Below, piece after piece: positions 23,509-32,453 of a stretch of DNA of 40,668 nucleotides. Position 1 is the stretch's first letter, and each line of letters opens with the position of its first letter. The stretch covers positions 1 through 40,668 of the forward strand of contig JAJRYE010000103.1 of assembly GCA_024275895.1 (NCBI GenBank). Reading direction: 5' to 3'. Position numbers and translations under genes: made by a program. The notes below the pieces were generated by a model that was not told where the DNA came from, did no database searches, and saw only the letters and a program-made list of their open reading frames with translations. This DNA is from Alphaproteobacteria bacterium. GTDB lineage: Bacteria > Pseudomonadota > Alphaproteobacteria > Rhizobiales > BM303.

Positions 23509-24250
23509 GGAATTGAGCCTCCAGCCACTCGAAAGCTTCCGTTACGCTTTGGGCAATCTCGCCCCCGGGCGGTTCCGGGCGGTTGAGCATAATCACGCGA
23601 ATGCCCAGCTCGCGGGCGCAGACAAGCTTTGATTTTGCCGCCTCACCGCCGCTGTTCTTGCTCACCAGACAGGCGATTTCATGCTGGCGGAAAAAGGCGA
23701 TATCGGTCTCGTAATCAAACGGGCCGCGGGCAAGGACAAGTTCCAGATTGGTAAAATCTTCCAGATTTTCCGGCGCATCGATTACACGGGCGAGAAAGGA
23801 TATATCCCGGCGTGCAGCGAAAGAGGCAAGTTCAGTGCGCCCCACAGTGAGGAAGGTGGGGCTTGCCCCTTGCGGAATGGCGGCGGCGGCCTCATCCATG
23901 TTCTTGACCTTGTGCCAGTTATCGCCCCTTTGCGCTTCCCATTCCGGGCGCAGGATGTGAAGGCAGGGGATTTGCGCCATTTGCGCCGCGTTTCGGGCGT
24001 TGGCTTTCATCACCTTCGCAAAAGGGTGGGTGGCATCGATGAGGGCGGCAATATCGTTGATTATTATAAAATCGCACAGTCCCTGCGCACCGCCAAAGCC
24101 ACCGATGCGAGAGTCTCCGGCCACGGGGCGGCGGGTTTTTGTCACCCCGGCAAAGGAGGTGAGGGGGTTAAAATGCTCTGAATCCTCAAGCATTCTGGCA
24201 AGTTTGAAGCCTTCAGAAGAGCCACCGAGGATGAGAATGCGCGGGGACAT
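23498..24250 (-). CDS. cobK: CobK, precorrin-6A reductase
   Basis: CobK reduces precorrin-6A to precorrin-6B with NADPH. From the ATG at 24250 the protein is 250 residues and begins RILILGGSSEGFKLAR, the expected nucleotide-binding start. An in-frame upstream ATG at 24310 would add 20 residues not typical of the family. IDATHPFAKVMKANA and LVSKNSGGEAAKSKL are recognisable family segments. No clear ribosome-binding site precedes either start. It is first in the leftward cobKLM set and divergent from cobB across 93 bases. Confidence 0.92.
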   Translation of the reverse strand: MSPRILILGGSSEGFKLARMLEDSEHFNPLTSFAGVTKTRRPVAGDSRIGGFGGAQGLCDFIIINDIAALIDATHPFAKVMKANARNAAQMAQIPCLHILRPEWEAQRGDNWHKVKNMDEAAAAIPQGASPTFLTVGRTELASFAARRDISFLARVIDAPENLEDFTNLELVLARGPFDYETDIAFFRQHEIACLVSKNSGGEAAKSKLVCARELGIRVIMLNRPEPPGGEIAQSVTEAFEWLEAQFHAA

Positions 24251-24343
24251 GGGAGATTTTGCACCAAAACAATATTCAACGGCCCCCAGCTTTACTATAG
24301 TCCGCGCCATGAGTCATGTTTCACTTGCTTTCGGATATCGTTC

Positions 24344-25654
24344 ATGAGCGCACCGGGGCTGATTATTGCCGCGCCGAGTACGGGATCGGGGAAAACAACC
24401 TTGACCCTGGGGCTGCTGCGCGCCTTCCGGCAGCGGGGGGTAAGGGTGGTTTCGGCCAAGATCGGCCCGGATTATATCGATCCGCGCTTTCATGAGGCGG
24501 CCGGCGGGGTCTCTTGCGTTAATCTTGACAGCTGGGCCATGCGGCCGGAACTGATTGCATCCCTTGCCTTGCTGGCTGCCGGACAGGGCGAGCTGATGAT
24601 CGCCGAAGGGGTGATGGGCCTGTTTGACGGCGGGGCAAGCCCTGGATATCTGGGTAATGGCTCGACCGCCGATCTGGCGCGGGCACTGGGATGGCCGGTT
24701 GTGCTGGTGGTGGATGCGAGCGGGATCGGGCAATCGGTGGCGGCGTTGGTGCACGGATTTTGCACCCTTGACGCGCAGGTGAATGTGGGCGGGGTTGTCC
24801 TCAACAAGGTGGCGGGAGAGCGCCATGAAGCCATGTTGCGCGGCGCGCTGGCAGGGGCCGGTGTTCCGGTTCTGGGGGCCTTGCCGCGCACGGCAAAAAC
24901 CTCGCTGCCCTCGCGTCATCTCGGGCTGGTTCAGGCGGCCGAGCATGACGGGCTTGATGCGTTTATTACCGAGGCGGCGGAACTGGTTGCGGCGCATATT
25001 GACATGGAGGCTGTCGCGGCGCTGGCAAGGCCGGTTGTGATGCAGTCCAGTGTCCGGCCTCCCTTATTGCCGCCGCCGGGGCAGAGGCTTGCGGTTGCGC
25101 GCGATGAGGCCTTTGCCTTTGCCTATCCGCATATGCTGGCGGGATGGAGACAGGCGGGGGCGCAGATACTCTTCTTCTCGCCGCTGGCAGATGAAACGCC
25201 GCAGGAAAATGCCGATGCGGTGTTCTTGCCCGGCGGTTATCCGGAACTTCACGCGGGAGCGCTGGCGGGGAATATGCGGTTTATGAAAGGGCTGCGCCGG
25301 GCGGCGGCGAACGGCAGGCGGATTTACGGCGAATGCGGCGGCTATATGGTTTTGGGCGCGGGGATGGTTGATGCCGATGGCAAGCGTCATGAAATGGCGG
25401 GTTTGCTTGATCTGGAGACTTCCTTTGCGCATCGGAAACTGCATCTTGGCTATCGCAGGATCACGGCGCTGGGCGATTTTGCCGGTTCGGCAAGGGGCGA
25501 TCGGTTCCGGACGCATGAGTTTCACTATGCCAGCGCCGTGCATGAGGGAGAAGATGAGCCGCTGTTCCAGATTGAAGGCATGGGCAGGGCCGGACTGCGG
25601 CGGGGCAATGTGGCCGGATCCTTTATGCATCTTATTGATATAGAAGAGGCCTGA
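24344..25654 (+). CDS. cobB: CobB, hydrogenobyrinic/cobyrinic acid a,c-diamide synthase
   Basis: CobB amidates the a and c carboxylates using glutamine and ATP. The N-terminal P-loop-like APSTGSGKTT (residues 10-19) forms the dethiobiotin-synthetase-like ATP domain. The C-terminal type I glutamine amidotransferase domain has its nucleophile Cys331 in GECGGYMVLG. The 436-residue length is normal. The cobD gene follows after five bases, using a GTG start. In the O2-dependent route its product is the substrate for the CobN chelatase. Confidence 0.95.
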   Translation: MSAPGLIIAAPSTGSGKTTLTLGLLRAFRQRGVRVVSAKIGPDYIDPRFHEAAGGVSCVNLDSWAMRPELIASLALLAAGQGELMIAEGVMGLFDGGASPGYLGNGSTADLARALGWPVVLVVDASGIGQSVAALVHGFCTLDAQVNVGGVVLNKVAGERHEAMLRGALAGAGVPVLGALPRTAKTSLPSRHLGLVQAAEHDGLDAFITEAAELVAAHIDMEAVAALARPVVMQSSVRPPLLPPPGQRLAVARDEAFAFAYPHMLAGWRQAGAQILFFSPLADETPQENADAVFLPGGYPELHAGALAGNMRFMKGLRRAAANGRRIYGECGGYMVLGAGMVDADGKRHEMAGLLDLETSFAHRKLHLGYRRITALGDFAGSARGDRFRTHEFHYASAVHEGEDEPLFQIEGMGRAGLRRGNVAGSFMHLIDIEEA

Positions 25655-25659
25655 TACCG

Positions 25660-26625
25660 GTGGCGGGGCTGGCGGATCATGCGTTTATTCTGCTTCTGGC
25701 GCTTTTTATCGATGCGCTGGTCGGCGATCCGGACTGGTTGTGGCGGCGCATCAAACATCCGGTGGTCTGGGCCGGGTGGCTGATTAACGCTTTTGAGCGA
25801 TGGTTCAACCGGCCGGAAAAAAGCACCCGTTTTCGCCTTTTTACCGGGGCTGTTGGCGTATTGACGCTTCTTGTGCTGGCGGCAGGCGCCGGGGCCGGGC
25901 TGGAATGGCTGCTTCCTGGCGGCGTGGCCGGTTTCCTCATCAGCGCGGCTATCGCTTCGGTTTTTGTCGCCCAGCGCGGGCTTTATCAGCATGTCCTTGC
26001 GGTGAAACGCGCTTTTGCCGCCGGGGGGATAGAAGAAGCGCGCCGCGCCATTGCGCGTATTGCCGGGCGTGATCCGCAAAAGCTGGATGAGGCGGCGGTG
26101 AGCCGGGCGGCGATTGAATCGCTGGCGGAGAATTTCTCTGACGCGGTGGTTGCGCCTGCCTTCTGGTTTCTGCTTGGTGGCCTGCCGGGGGTTATGGCCT
26201 ATAAAGCGCTCAATACGGCCGACAGCATGATCGGCTACCGCAATGCGCGCCATGAGGCGTTTGGCAAGGCGGCGGCGCGGCTTGATGATGCGGCCAATTT
26301 CATACCGGCGCGGATTGCGGGCGCGCTGATCATGCTGGCCACGCCGCTCTCAGGCGGGGCATTTGACGCCATGGTGAAAGATGCCCGCCGCCACCGCTCG
26401 CCCAATGCAGGCTGGCCGGAAGCGGCCATGGCCGGGGCGCTGGGACTGGCGCTGGCGGGGCCGCGCATCTATGAGGGGAAGGCGGAGGAAGATAACTGGA
26501 TGAACGGTGCGGGGCGCAAAGCGGCGCGGTTGGGAGATGTTGCGGCGGCCTTAAAGCTGTTTGTGCGTGCGGCAGTGCTTCATGGCGCGCTGGTGCTGGC
26601 GCTGGGTGTTTTGCTGCGGCTTTGA
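25660..26625 (+). CDS. cobD: CobD/CbiB, adenosylcobinamide-phosphate synthase membrane protein
   Basis: This 321-residue integral membrane protein attaches the aminopropanol (phosphate) arm to adenosylcobyric acid. The N-terminal LLLALFIDALVGDPDWLWRR and HPVVWAGWLI are CbiB hallmarks, and GYRNARHEAFGKAAARLDD is the conserved cytoplasmic loop. Translation appears to start at GTG 25660. The 3' end overlaps the convergent cobQ gene by 46 bases. The symbol follows the alphaproteobacterial convention (CobD is CbiB, not the decarboxylase). Confidence 0.93.
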   Translation: MAGLADHAFILLLALFIDALVGDPDWLWRRIKHPVVWAGWLINAFERWFNRPEKSTRFRLFTGAVGVLTLLVLAAGAGAGLEWLLPGGVAGFLISAAIASVFVAQRGLYQHVLAVKRAFAAGGIEEARRAIARIAGRDPQKLDEAAVSRAAIESLAENFSDAVVAPAFWFLLGGLPGVMAYKALNTADSMIGYRNARHEAFGKAAARLDDAANFIPARIAGALIMLATPLSGGAFDAMVKDARRHRSPNAGWPEAAMAGALGLALAGPRIYEGKAEEDNWMNGAGRKAARLGDVAAALKLFVRAAVLHGALVLALGVLLRL

Positions 26626-28079
26626 GCGATTTTTAAAATTGCGTCCAGATCGAGGTGCTTTTCAAGATGCGCCGCGAGTTGGTCGAGCGTGGTCTCAATC
26701 CGGGCGCTATAAGCCATTCCGGTACGGGCGCGGGTTTTGATCCTTGATAAAAAGGCATGGCGGAAATTATCTTCGCTGAAAATTCCGTGCACATAGCTGC
26801 CGCAGATGCGGCCATCCGCCGAGCAGGCCCCTTCCGGTTTGCCGCTGATCTGCAAGAAAGGGCGTTCTCGATCGGGGCCGCCGGTCCGGCCCAGATGTAT
26901 TTCATAGCCCGAAACGCTTGTCTTCGAGGCGATGTGTTTACCCTTGACGTGGCGCAGGGTTTTGTCCGGCGCAAGGGTGGTTTCAATATCAAGAAGGCCA
27001 AGGGCTTTAATGGTTTGCGGCCGGCCTTCGAGCCCGTGCGTATCGCTGATGGTGTTGCCCAGCATCTGGTAGCCGCCGCACAGGCCCAGAACATGGCCGC
27101 CGCGGCGGATATGGGCGCGGATATCGCCGTCCCAGTGATTTGCCCGGATGGTCTCCAAGTCGTGAATGACCGATTTGGAACCGGGGATGATGACAAGCCC
27201 GGCATCGCCGGGCAGGGGGGCGCCGGGGCGGATCATTTCCAGCCTCACATCGGCCTCGGCGCGCAAGGGATCAAGATCGTCAAAATTGGCAATGCGGGGC
27301 AGTTGCAGCACGGCGATTTTGATAAGGGCGTTCCGGGCCGGTTCTGCGCTTTCCAGATCCATGGAATCTTCCGCCGGAAGGTATGCCGCTTTCTCGAACC
27401 ACGGCACCAGCCCCATCGGGAACCAGCCGGTCCGGTCCTGAATAATTTTCATCCCCGCGTCAAAAAGCGCCGGATCGCCTCTGAACTTATTGATGAGAAA
27501 GGCTTTTATGATTGTCTTTTCGGCCGGTTGCAGCAAAATCCTCGTACCGGCAAGAGCGGCGATAACGCCGCCGCGGTCGATATCGCCGATGATCAGGGCA
27601 GGAATTCTGGCGGCGGCGGCAAAGCCGAGATTGGCGATATCCCCGGCCCGCAAATTCACTTCCGCCGGTGAGCCTGCGCCCTCGGCGATGATCAGATCTG
27701 CCTCGTTTTCCAGCCTGGCGAAGCTTTCCAGCACCGCAGGCATGAGGGCGGATTTGAGCTTGGCATAATCGCGCGCCTTGCATGAGGTCAGTCTTTGGCC
27801 CTGTTTGATAATTTGCGCCCCGGTCTCGGTCTCGGGCTTGAGCAATACGGGGTTCATATGCACACAAGGGCGGGTCTTGCAGGCCTGCGCCTGAAGCGCC
27901 TGGGCGCGGCCGATTTCACCGCCCTCGATGGTAACGGCGGCGTTATTGGACATGTTTTGCGCCTTGAACGGGCGCACCTTGAGGCCGCGGCGGGTAAAGG
28001 CGCGGCACAACCCGGCGGCAATCAGCGATTTGCCGGTGTTGGAGCCGGTGCCCAGAAGCAGGATTGCCGGTTTTGCCAT
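26580..28079 (-). CDS. cobQ: CobQ, cobyric acid synthase
   Basis: CobQ amidates the b, d, e and g carboxylates of adenosylcobyrinic acid a,c-diamide. The 499-residue protein starts KPAILLLGTGSNTGKSL (P-loop-like, residues 10-18) and has the glutaminase nucleophile Cys334 in GLCGGYQMLG. I chose ATG 28079 over an upstream in-frame start at 28136 because the conserved strand begins there. It is the last of the leftward cobP-W-N-O-Q genes. The final 46 bases lie inside the end of cobD on the opposite strand, giving a short Ser/Thr/Lys-rich tail that may be a lineage-specific extension. Confidence 0.95.
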   Translation of the reverse strand: MAKPAILLLGTGSNTGKSLIAAGLCRAFTRRGLKVRPFKAQNMSNNAAVTIEGGEIGRAQALQAQACKTRPCVHMNPVLLKPETETGAQIIKQGQRLTSCKARDYAKLKSALMPAVLESFARLENEADLIIAEGAGSPAEVNLRAGDIANLGFAAAARIPALIIGDIDRGGVIAALAGTRILLQPAEKTIIKAFLINKFRGDPALFDAGMKIIQDRTGWFPMGLVPWFEKAAYLPAEDSMDLESAEPARNALIKIAVLQLPRIANFDDLDPLRAEADVRLEMIRPGAPLPGDAGLVIIPGSKSVIHDLETIRANHWDGDIRAHIRRGGHVLGLCGGYQMLGNTISDTHGLEGRPQTIKALGLLDIETTLAPDKTLRHVKGKHIASKTSVSGYEIHLGRTGGPDRERPFLQISGKPEGACSADGRICGSYVHGIFSEDNFRHAFLSRIKTRARTGMAYSARIETTLDQLAAHLEKHLDLDAILKIAQSRSKTPSASTSAP

Positions 28080-28159
28080 GGCGCTGTTCGGGCACATCGG
28101 CAAAGAGGGAGGGCGGGACAAGGGGGGCAAGCGCATATTTCCCTTTATAATCTAGAAAG

Positions 28160-28768
28160 CTAGAATTCTATACCCGACTGTGCTTTGACGCCGCTGCGGA
28201 AGGGGTGTTTGATGAGGGCCATTTCGGTGACCAGATCGGCTGCTTCCACAAGGGGGGGCTTGGCATTGCGGCCGGTGACGATGACATGGGTGTCGCCGGG
28301 GCGGTTTTGCAGAAACTCAACGACCTCGTCCAGTGGCAGATACTCGTAGCGCAGGGCGATATTAAGCTCGTCGAGAATGACCATTTTAACCCGCGGGTCC
28401 GCAATCATCTCCTTTGCTCTTTCCCACGCCTTTGTGACAAGCTCGATATCGCGACTCCGGTCCTGGGTCTCCCAGGTGAAGCCTTCCCCGGCGGCGTGGA
28501 TTTCGACATTTTGCGGGAATTTTTCAAAAATATCGCGCTCGCCGCTCTGCCAGGCCCCCTTGATGAACTGGATAATGCCGATATTCATGCCATGGGCGAT
28601 GGCGCGCATCGCCATGCCGAAGGCGGCGGTGGATTTGCCCTTGCCCGAGCCGGTATGGACAATGAGCAAGCCCTTTTCGATGGTTTTCTGCGAGATTTTC
28701 TTCTCCTGCGCCGCTTTTCGTTTTTTCATTTTTTCAGAGTGGCGGGCGGTGTCTTTCGTTGCGCTCAT
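28160..28768 (-). CDS. cobO: CobO, corrinoid adenosyltransferase
   Basis: CobO (CobA/BtuR type) transfers the adenosyl group of ATP to Co(I) corrinoids. The 202 residues include the P-loop HTGSGKGKSTAAFG, the EGFTWETQD segment and VILDELNIALRY, all typical. The N-terminal 35 residues are basic and charged, as in many family members. The ATG at 28768 overlaps the cobN stop (ATGA), and a longer in-frame start at 28834 would run into cobN. It follows the chelatase as expected, since adenosylation comes directly after cobalt insertion and reduction. Confidence 0.95.
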   Translation of the reverse strand: MSATKDTARHSEKMKKRKAAQEKKISQKTIEKGLLIVHTGSGKGKSTAAFGMAMRAIAHGMNIGIIQFIKGAWQSGERDIFEKFPQNVEIHAAGEGFTWETQDRSRDIELVTKAWERAKEMIADPRVKMVILDELNIALRYEYLPLDEVVEFLQNRPGDTHVIVTGRNAKPPLVEAADLVTEMALIKHPFRSGVKAQSGIEF

Positions 28769-31700
28769 GGTGCGGTGTCCTGCTTTGCCAGTTCGGATAA
28801 ATAATCTAGCGCAGAGTTGCGCCGGGGTCGCCATAAATCGCGTGATGAAGCTTCAAGAAATTTTGCCGCCATATCGCGTAGGGCGGCAGGGTTGGCCCCG
28901 GCCAGGAAAGCGTGGGTGTCCGGGTCGACAAGATAGGCCTCAAACAGCATTTCAAAGTGATGATTGGCCACCGCGCCGGTGGTGGCGGCAAAGGCGAAGA
29001 GGTTTGATAATGTCTGGGCCATGTCGGCCGCGCCTTTATAGCCGTGGCGCATCTGGCCCCTGATCCATTTCGGGTTGGCGGCCCGGCCACGCACGACGAG
29101 GGAAATCTCGTTTTCCAGAGTGCGGATTTTGGGGTTTTGCGGGTTGGAGTGATCATTGTGGTAGATCAGCGGCGCCTTGCCGCTCAAATGTTCGGCTGCC
29201 GCCGCCATGCCGCCTTCAAAATCGTAAAAATCGTCGGAATCCAGCAGGTCAAACTCGCGCGCATCCTGATTATGGACCACGGCGTCGAGAGATTTAAGCA
29301 AGGCTTTAAACTGTGTTTTTGCCACTTTGTCCTCAAGCCCGGCCCCATAGGCATGGGCGCCCTGATCAATATAGGCTTCGGCCAGATCGTCCCTTGTGCT
29401 CCAGGCGCCGGTTTCAATCCTGTCCTGTAATCCGGCGCCGTAATGGCCCGGTTTGGCGCCGAAGATGCGCGGTGCGTTGGTCTTTGTCAGCGGGTTGGCC
29501 TCGGCCGGTTCATCCAGCGCTGCCACGGCGCGGCAGGCGCTGTCGAGCAGATCGATCTGGGCCGGGAAGGCATCACGGAAAAAGCCGGATATGCGAAACA
29601 AAATGTCGATGCGCGGGCGTTTTAACTCGCTCAAGGGGATGATTTTAAAACCGGTTACCCGTCGTGAGGCCGGGTCCCATTGCGGGCGAGCGCCGATGAG
29701 AGCCAGCGCTTGGGCGATATCATCGCCGCCGGTGCGCATATTGGAGGTGCCCCAGGCGGAAAGTCCCATCCGGCGCGGCCATTCGCCGTGCTCCTGAAAA
29801 TAAGCGGTGATCATCCGGTCGGCGGAAAGCCGCCCCAGATCCCATGCGGTTTTGGTGGGGACGCTTCGGGTGTCCACCGAGTAGAAATTCTTGCCCGTGG
29901 GCAAAACGTCAAGCCGTCCGCGCGTCGGCGAGCCGGAGGGGCCGGGGGCCAGGAATTTCCCGTCAAGGGCTCTGAGCGCGCCTTCAATCTCGGCCTTGCC
30001 GCAAGCGGCGAGGCGGGGGCGCACGGTGTTTTCCAGCCCGGTCAGAACGGCGTGGGTTTGTGTCCATGCCGCCGGTGCGGTTTTGCGGCCTGAAACAAGA
30101 TCAAGCGCCAATGCTTCAAGCCGTTCCACCGTATCGCCATTGATGCGCCAGCTTTCCGGTGCGATTTTGGCAAGGGCGACCGGGCGCGGCCCGTCCCATG
30201 GCTCGGCATATTCGCAATCCAGCGGATCAAAAGGCTCAAGTTGCAGATCATGGGACAGGGCGCGGACAAGCGAGGCGTCTTCGCCCTTGCCCTGTTTGCG
30301 CGGGATACGCAGCAGGGCGAGGGTGAGATTGTCAAGCTGTTCACCTTGCGGGTTTTGGCCGAAAACATGCAGCCCGTCGCGGATTTGCAACTCCTTGAGT
30401 TCGCACAGATAATTATCAAGCTGTTGCAGTTGTTCATTCTCGCTGGCGCCGCTTTTGATGCCGCAATCCCTGTCGAGCCCCAGATCGCGGGTTTTATCGA
30501 GAATGCGTGCGCCGAGCAGCTCCAGGCGGCGCGGGTCAACGCCCGAGGCCTCGTAATATTCATCCACAAGGGCTTCGAGGTCCTTTAGCGGGCCATAGGT
30601 GTCGGCGCGGGTGAGCGGCGGGGTGAGGTGAGAGACAATAACCGCGGATGTTCGCCGCTTGGCCTGGGTGCCCTCGCCCGGATCATTGGCGATAAAGGGA
30701 TAGATATGGGGCAGGGGGCCGAGCATGATTTCCGGATAGCACTCGCTCGAGAGCGCCAGCGCCTTGCCCGGAAGCCATTCAAGATTGCCGTGCTTGCCCA
30801 TATGCACCACCGCATGAGCGCGGAAAACCTTTCTGATCCAGATATAAAAGGCAAGATAGCCATGGGGCGGGGCAAGTTCGGGGTCATGGTGGATGGTTTT
30901 GGCGTCCATGTCATAGCCGCGCGCCGGCTGAACCGCGATGGTGATATTACCAAATTGCAAGGCGCCGATGGCAATGCCGTTGTTTTTGCGCTCGAAGAAA
31001 TGGTCGTCTTGCGGTGCGCCCCAGCGGCTGTTTATCTCGTCCTGAATGCGCGGCGGCAGGGCGGTGAAAACGGCAAGATACTCATCAAGAGGCAGGGTGT
31101 GGTTGATGGTTTTGCCGTTAAGCGGGGCGTTTGTCGGGCCGCTCTGCAATTGCCGCATCAGTTCCGCGCCGTTTCCGGGCAGGTTTCCGGCTGTATATCC
31201 TGCTGCTTGCATGGCGTTTAAAAGCCTGATCGTACCGGCGGGTGTATCAAGCCCGACGCCATTGGCGATGCGGCCATCGGATGAGGGGTAGTTGGACAAT
31301 ATGATCGCTACGTTGCGGGCTTTGGCCGGGGTTTTGGCCAGACGGGCCCAGTTGGCGGCGAGTTCGGCAACATAATTGATACGGTCGGCGCGGGGGTTGT
31401 GAATGATGAGGCCGGTTTGCGCGGCCGCATCAAAGCGGCGCTCGGACTTAAACGAGATGGCGCGGGACAAGATACGCCCGTCAATCTCGGGCAGGGAGAC
31501 ACTCATGGCGATATCGCGTGCGCCCAAGCCGCGCTGGTTGTCCCGCCAGAGGGGTTCGTTAATGCCGGCAAGGATGGCCTGCAGGACAGGCGCGCCGGGT
31601 TTGTCCAGCACCGCGCTGCCCCACTCCCCGCCGGGAGAAGAAACCGCAAAACCGGTGCAGTTGATGATAATCGAAGGCGGGGCAGCCTTGAAGTATTGCC

Positions 31701-32451
31701 ATATGATGGCGCTGGCCGCCTCATCCTTGAGCGATGTGACGGCAATCGGCAGAGGATTTATGCCCTTTGCAAGCAGGGTCCCGGTGAGCGCGTCGATGGG
31801 GGCGGTATCGGCGGCCTGCAACAGGGCGCGGTAGAAAATGAGCGGGGCAACGGGCGCGCCCCGGCTCCAGCACTGGCGGACAAGTTCCAGATCGGGGCTG
31901 TTTTGACCTGGCCAGTAGAGAAGCGCCTGCGGCAGGGGGGCGGCAGGTTTTGGCTTTTCGCATCCGTGCAGGAGATAAGAGCAATAGCGCAAAAGCCGGT
32001 GCATATTGACCGGGCCACCCTCCACCATGTAGGCCCAGAGGCGATTGACATCCGTTTCGGGCAGGGTGGAAGCCCCGTCAAGCGCCGGGTCCGGGCGGTG
32101 ATCGCCGGGCATGACGGCGAGCCTGATGCCGCGCCCGCGGGCCAGAGCGGTGAGTTCATCAAGCCCGTAGCGCCAGTAGGACGGCCCGCCCATGAGGCGC
32201 AGGATAATCAGCTTTGCGCGGGAAAGGGTTTTTTCAAGATAAAGATCAACCGAATAATTATGACTTAAATGGCCCAGATTGGCGAGGCGCAGAGAAGGGA
32301 TTTGCCGGCCCAGTTCGGCTTTGGCACGGGCAAGGGCGCTGATCTCGGTATCGGCGGCGCTGAGCAGTACGATATCACCGGGCTCCTGCGCCAGATCAAC
32401 AGGCTCCGTACCATCAAGAACAGCGCCGGGCTGGGCGCTTAAAAGATGCAA
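28765..32451 (-). CDS. cobN: CobN, large subunit of the aerobic cobaltochelatase
   Basis: This 1228-residue protein, related to the magnesium chelatase H subunit, binds hydrogenobyrinic acid a,c-diamide and inserts cobalt with the help of two AAA+ partners. Visible signatures are VVHMGKHGNLEWLPGKAL, the PHIYPFIANDPGEGTQAKRR stretch and MRTGGDDIAQALALIG near the C-terminal third. Only this subunit is in the window; the chelatase CobS and CobT genes are not seen (the cobT and cobS here are the nucleotide-loop genes). It sits two bases after cobW and overlaps cobO. Confidence 0.96.
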   Translation of the reverse strand: MHLLSAQPGAVLDGTEPVDLAQEPGDIVLLSAADTEISALARAKAELGRQIPSLRLANLGHLSHNYSVDLYLEKTLSRAKLIILRLMGGPSYWRYGLDELTALARGRGIRLAVMPGDHRPDPALDGASTLPETDVNRLWAYMVEGGPVNMHRLLRYCSYLLHGCEKPKPAAPLPQALLYWPGQNSPDLELVRQCWSRGAPVAPLIFYRALLQAADTAPIDALTGTLLAKGINPLPIAVTSLKDEAASAIIWQYFKAAPPSIIINCTGFAVSSPGGEWGSAVLDKPGAPVLQAILAGINEPLWRDNQRGLGARDIAMSVSLPEIDGRILSRAISFKSERRFDAAAQTGLIIHNPRADRINYVAELAANWARLAKTPAKARNVAIILSNYPSSDGRIANGVGLDTPAGTIRLLNAMQAAGYTAGNLPGNGAELMRQLQSGPTNAPLNGKTINHTLPLDEYLAVFTALPPRIQDEINSRWGAPQDDHFFERKNNGIAIGALQFGNITIAVQPARGYDMDAKTIHHDPELAPPHGYLAFYIWIRKVFRAHAVVHMGKHGNLEWLPGKALALSSECYPEIMLGPLPHIYPFIANDPGEGTQAKRRTSAVIVSHLTPPLTRADTYGPLKDLEALVDEYYEASGVDPRRLELLGARILDKTRDLGLDRDCGIKSGASENEQLQQLDNYLCELKELQIRDGLHVFGQNPQGEQLDNLTLALLRIPRKQGKGEDASLVRALSHDLQLEPFDPLDCEYAEPWDGPRPVALAKIAPESWRINGDTVERLEALALDLVSGRKTAPAAWTQTHAVLTGLENTVRPRLAACGKAEIEGALRALDGKFLAPGPSGSPTRGRLDVLPTGKNFYSVDTRSVPTKTAWDLGRLSADRMITAYFQEHGEWPRRMGLSAWGTSNMRTGGDDIAQALALIGARPQWDPASRRVTGFKIIPLSELKRPRIDILFRISGFFRDAFPAQIDLLDSACRAVAALDEPAEANPLTKTNAPRIFGAKPGHYGAGLQDRIETGAWSTRDDLAEAYIDQGAHAYGAGLEDKVAKTQFKALLKSLDAVVHNQDAREFDLLDSDDFYDFEGGMAAAAEHLSGKAPLIYHNDHSNPQNPKIRTLENEISLVVRGRAANPKWIRGQMRHGYKGAADMAQTLSNLFAFAATTGAVANHHFEMLFEAYLVDPDTHAFLAGANPAALRDMAAKFLEASSRDLWRPRRNSALDYLSELAKQDTAP

Positions 32452-32453
32452 GA

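Noticed and set aside
28330-28340. GCCACTGG on the reverse strand resembling a B12 box
   Set aside because: It lies inside the cobO coding sequence with no surrounding riboswitch structure.
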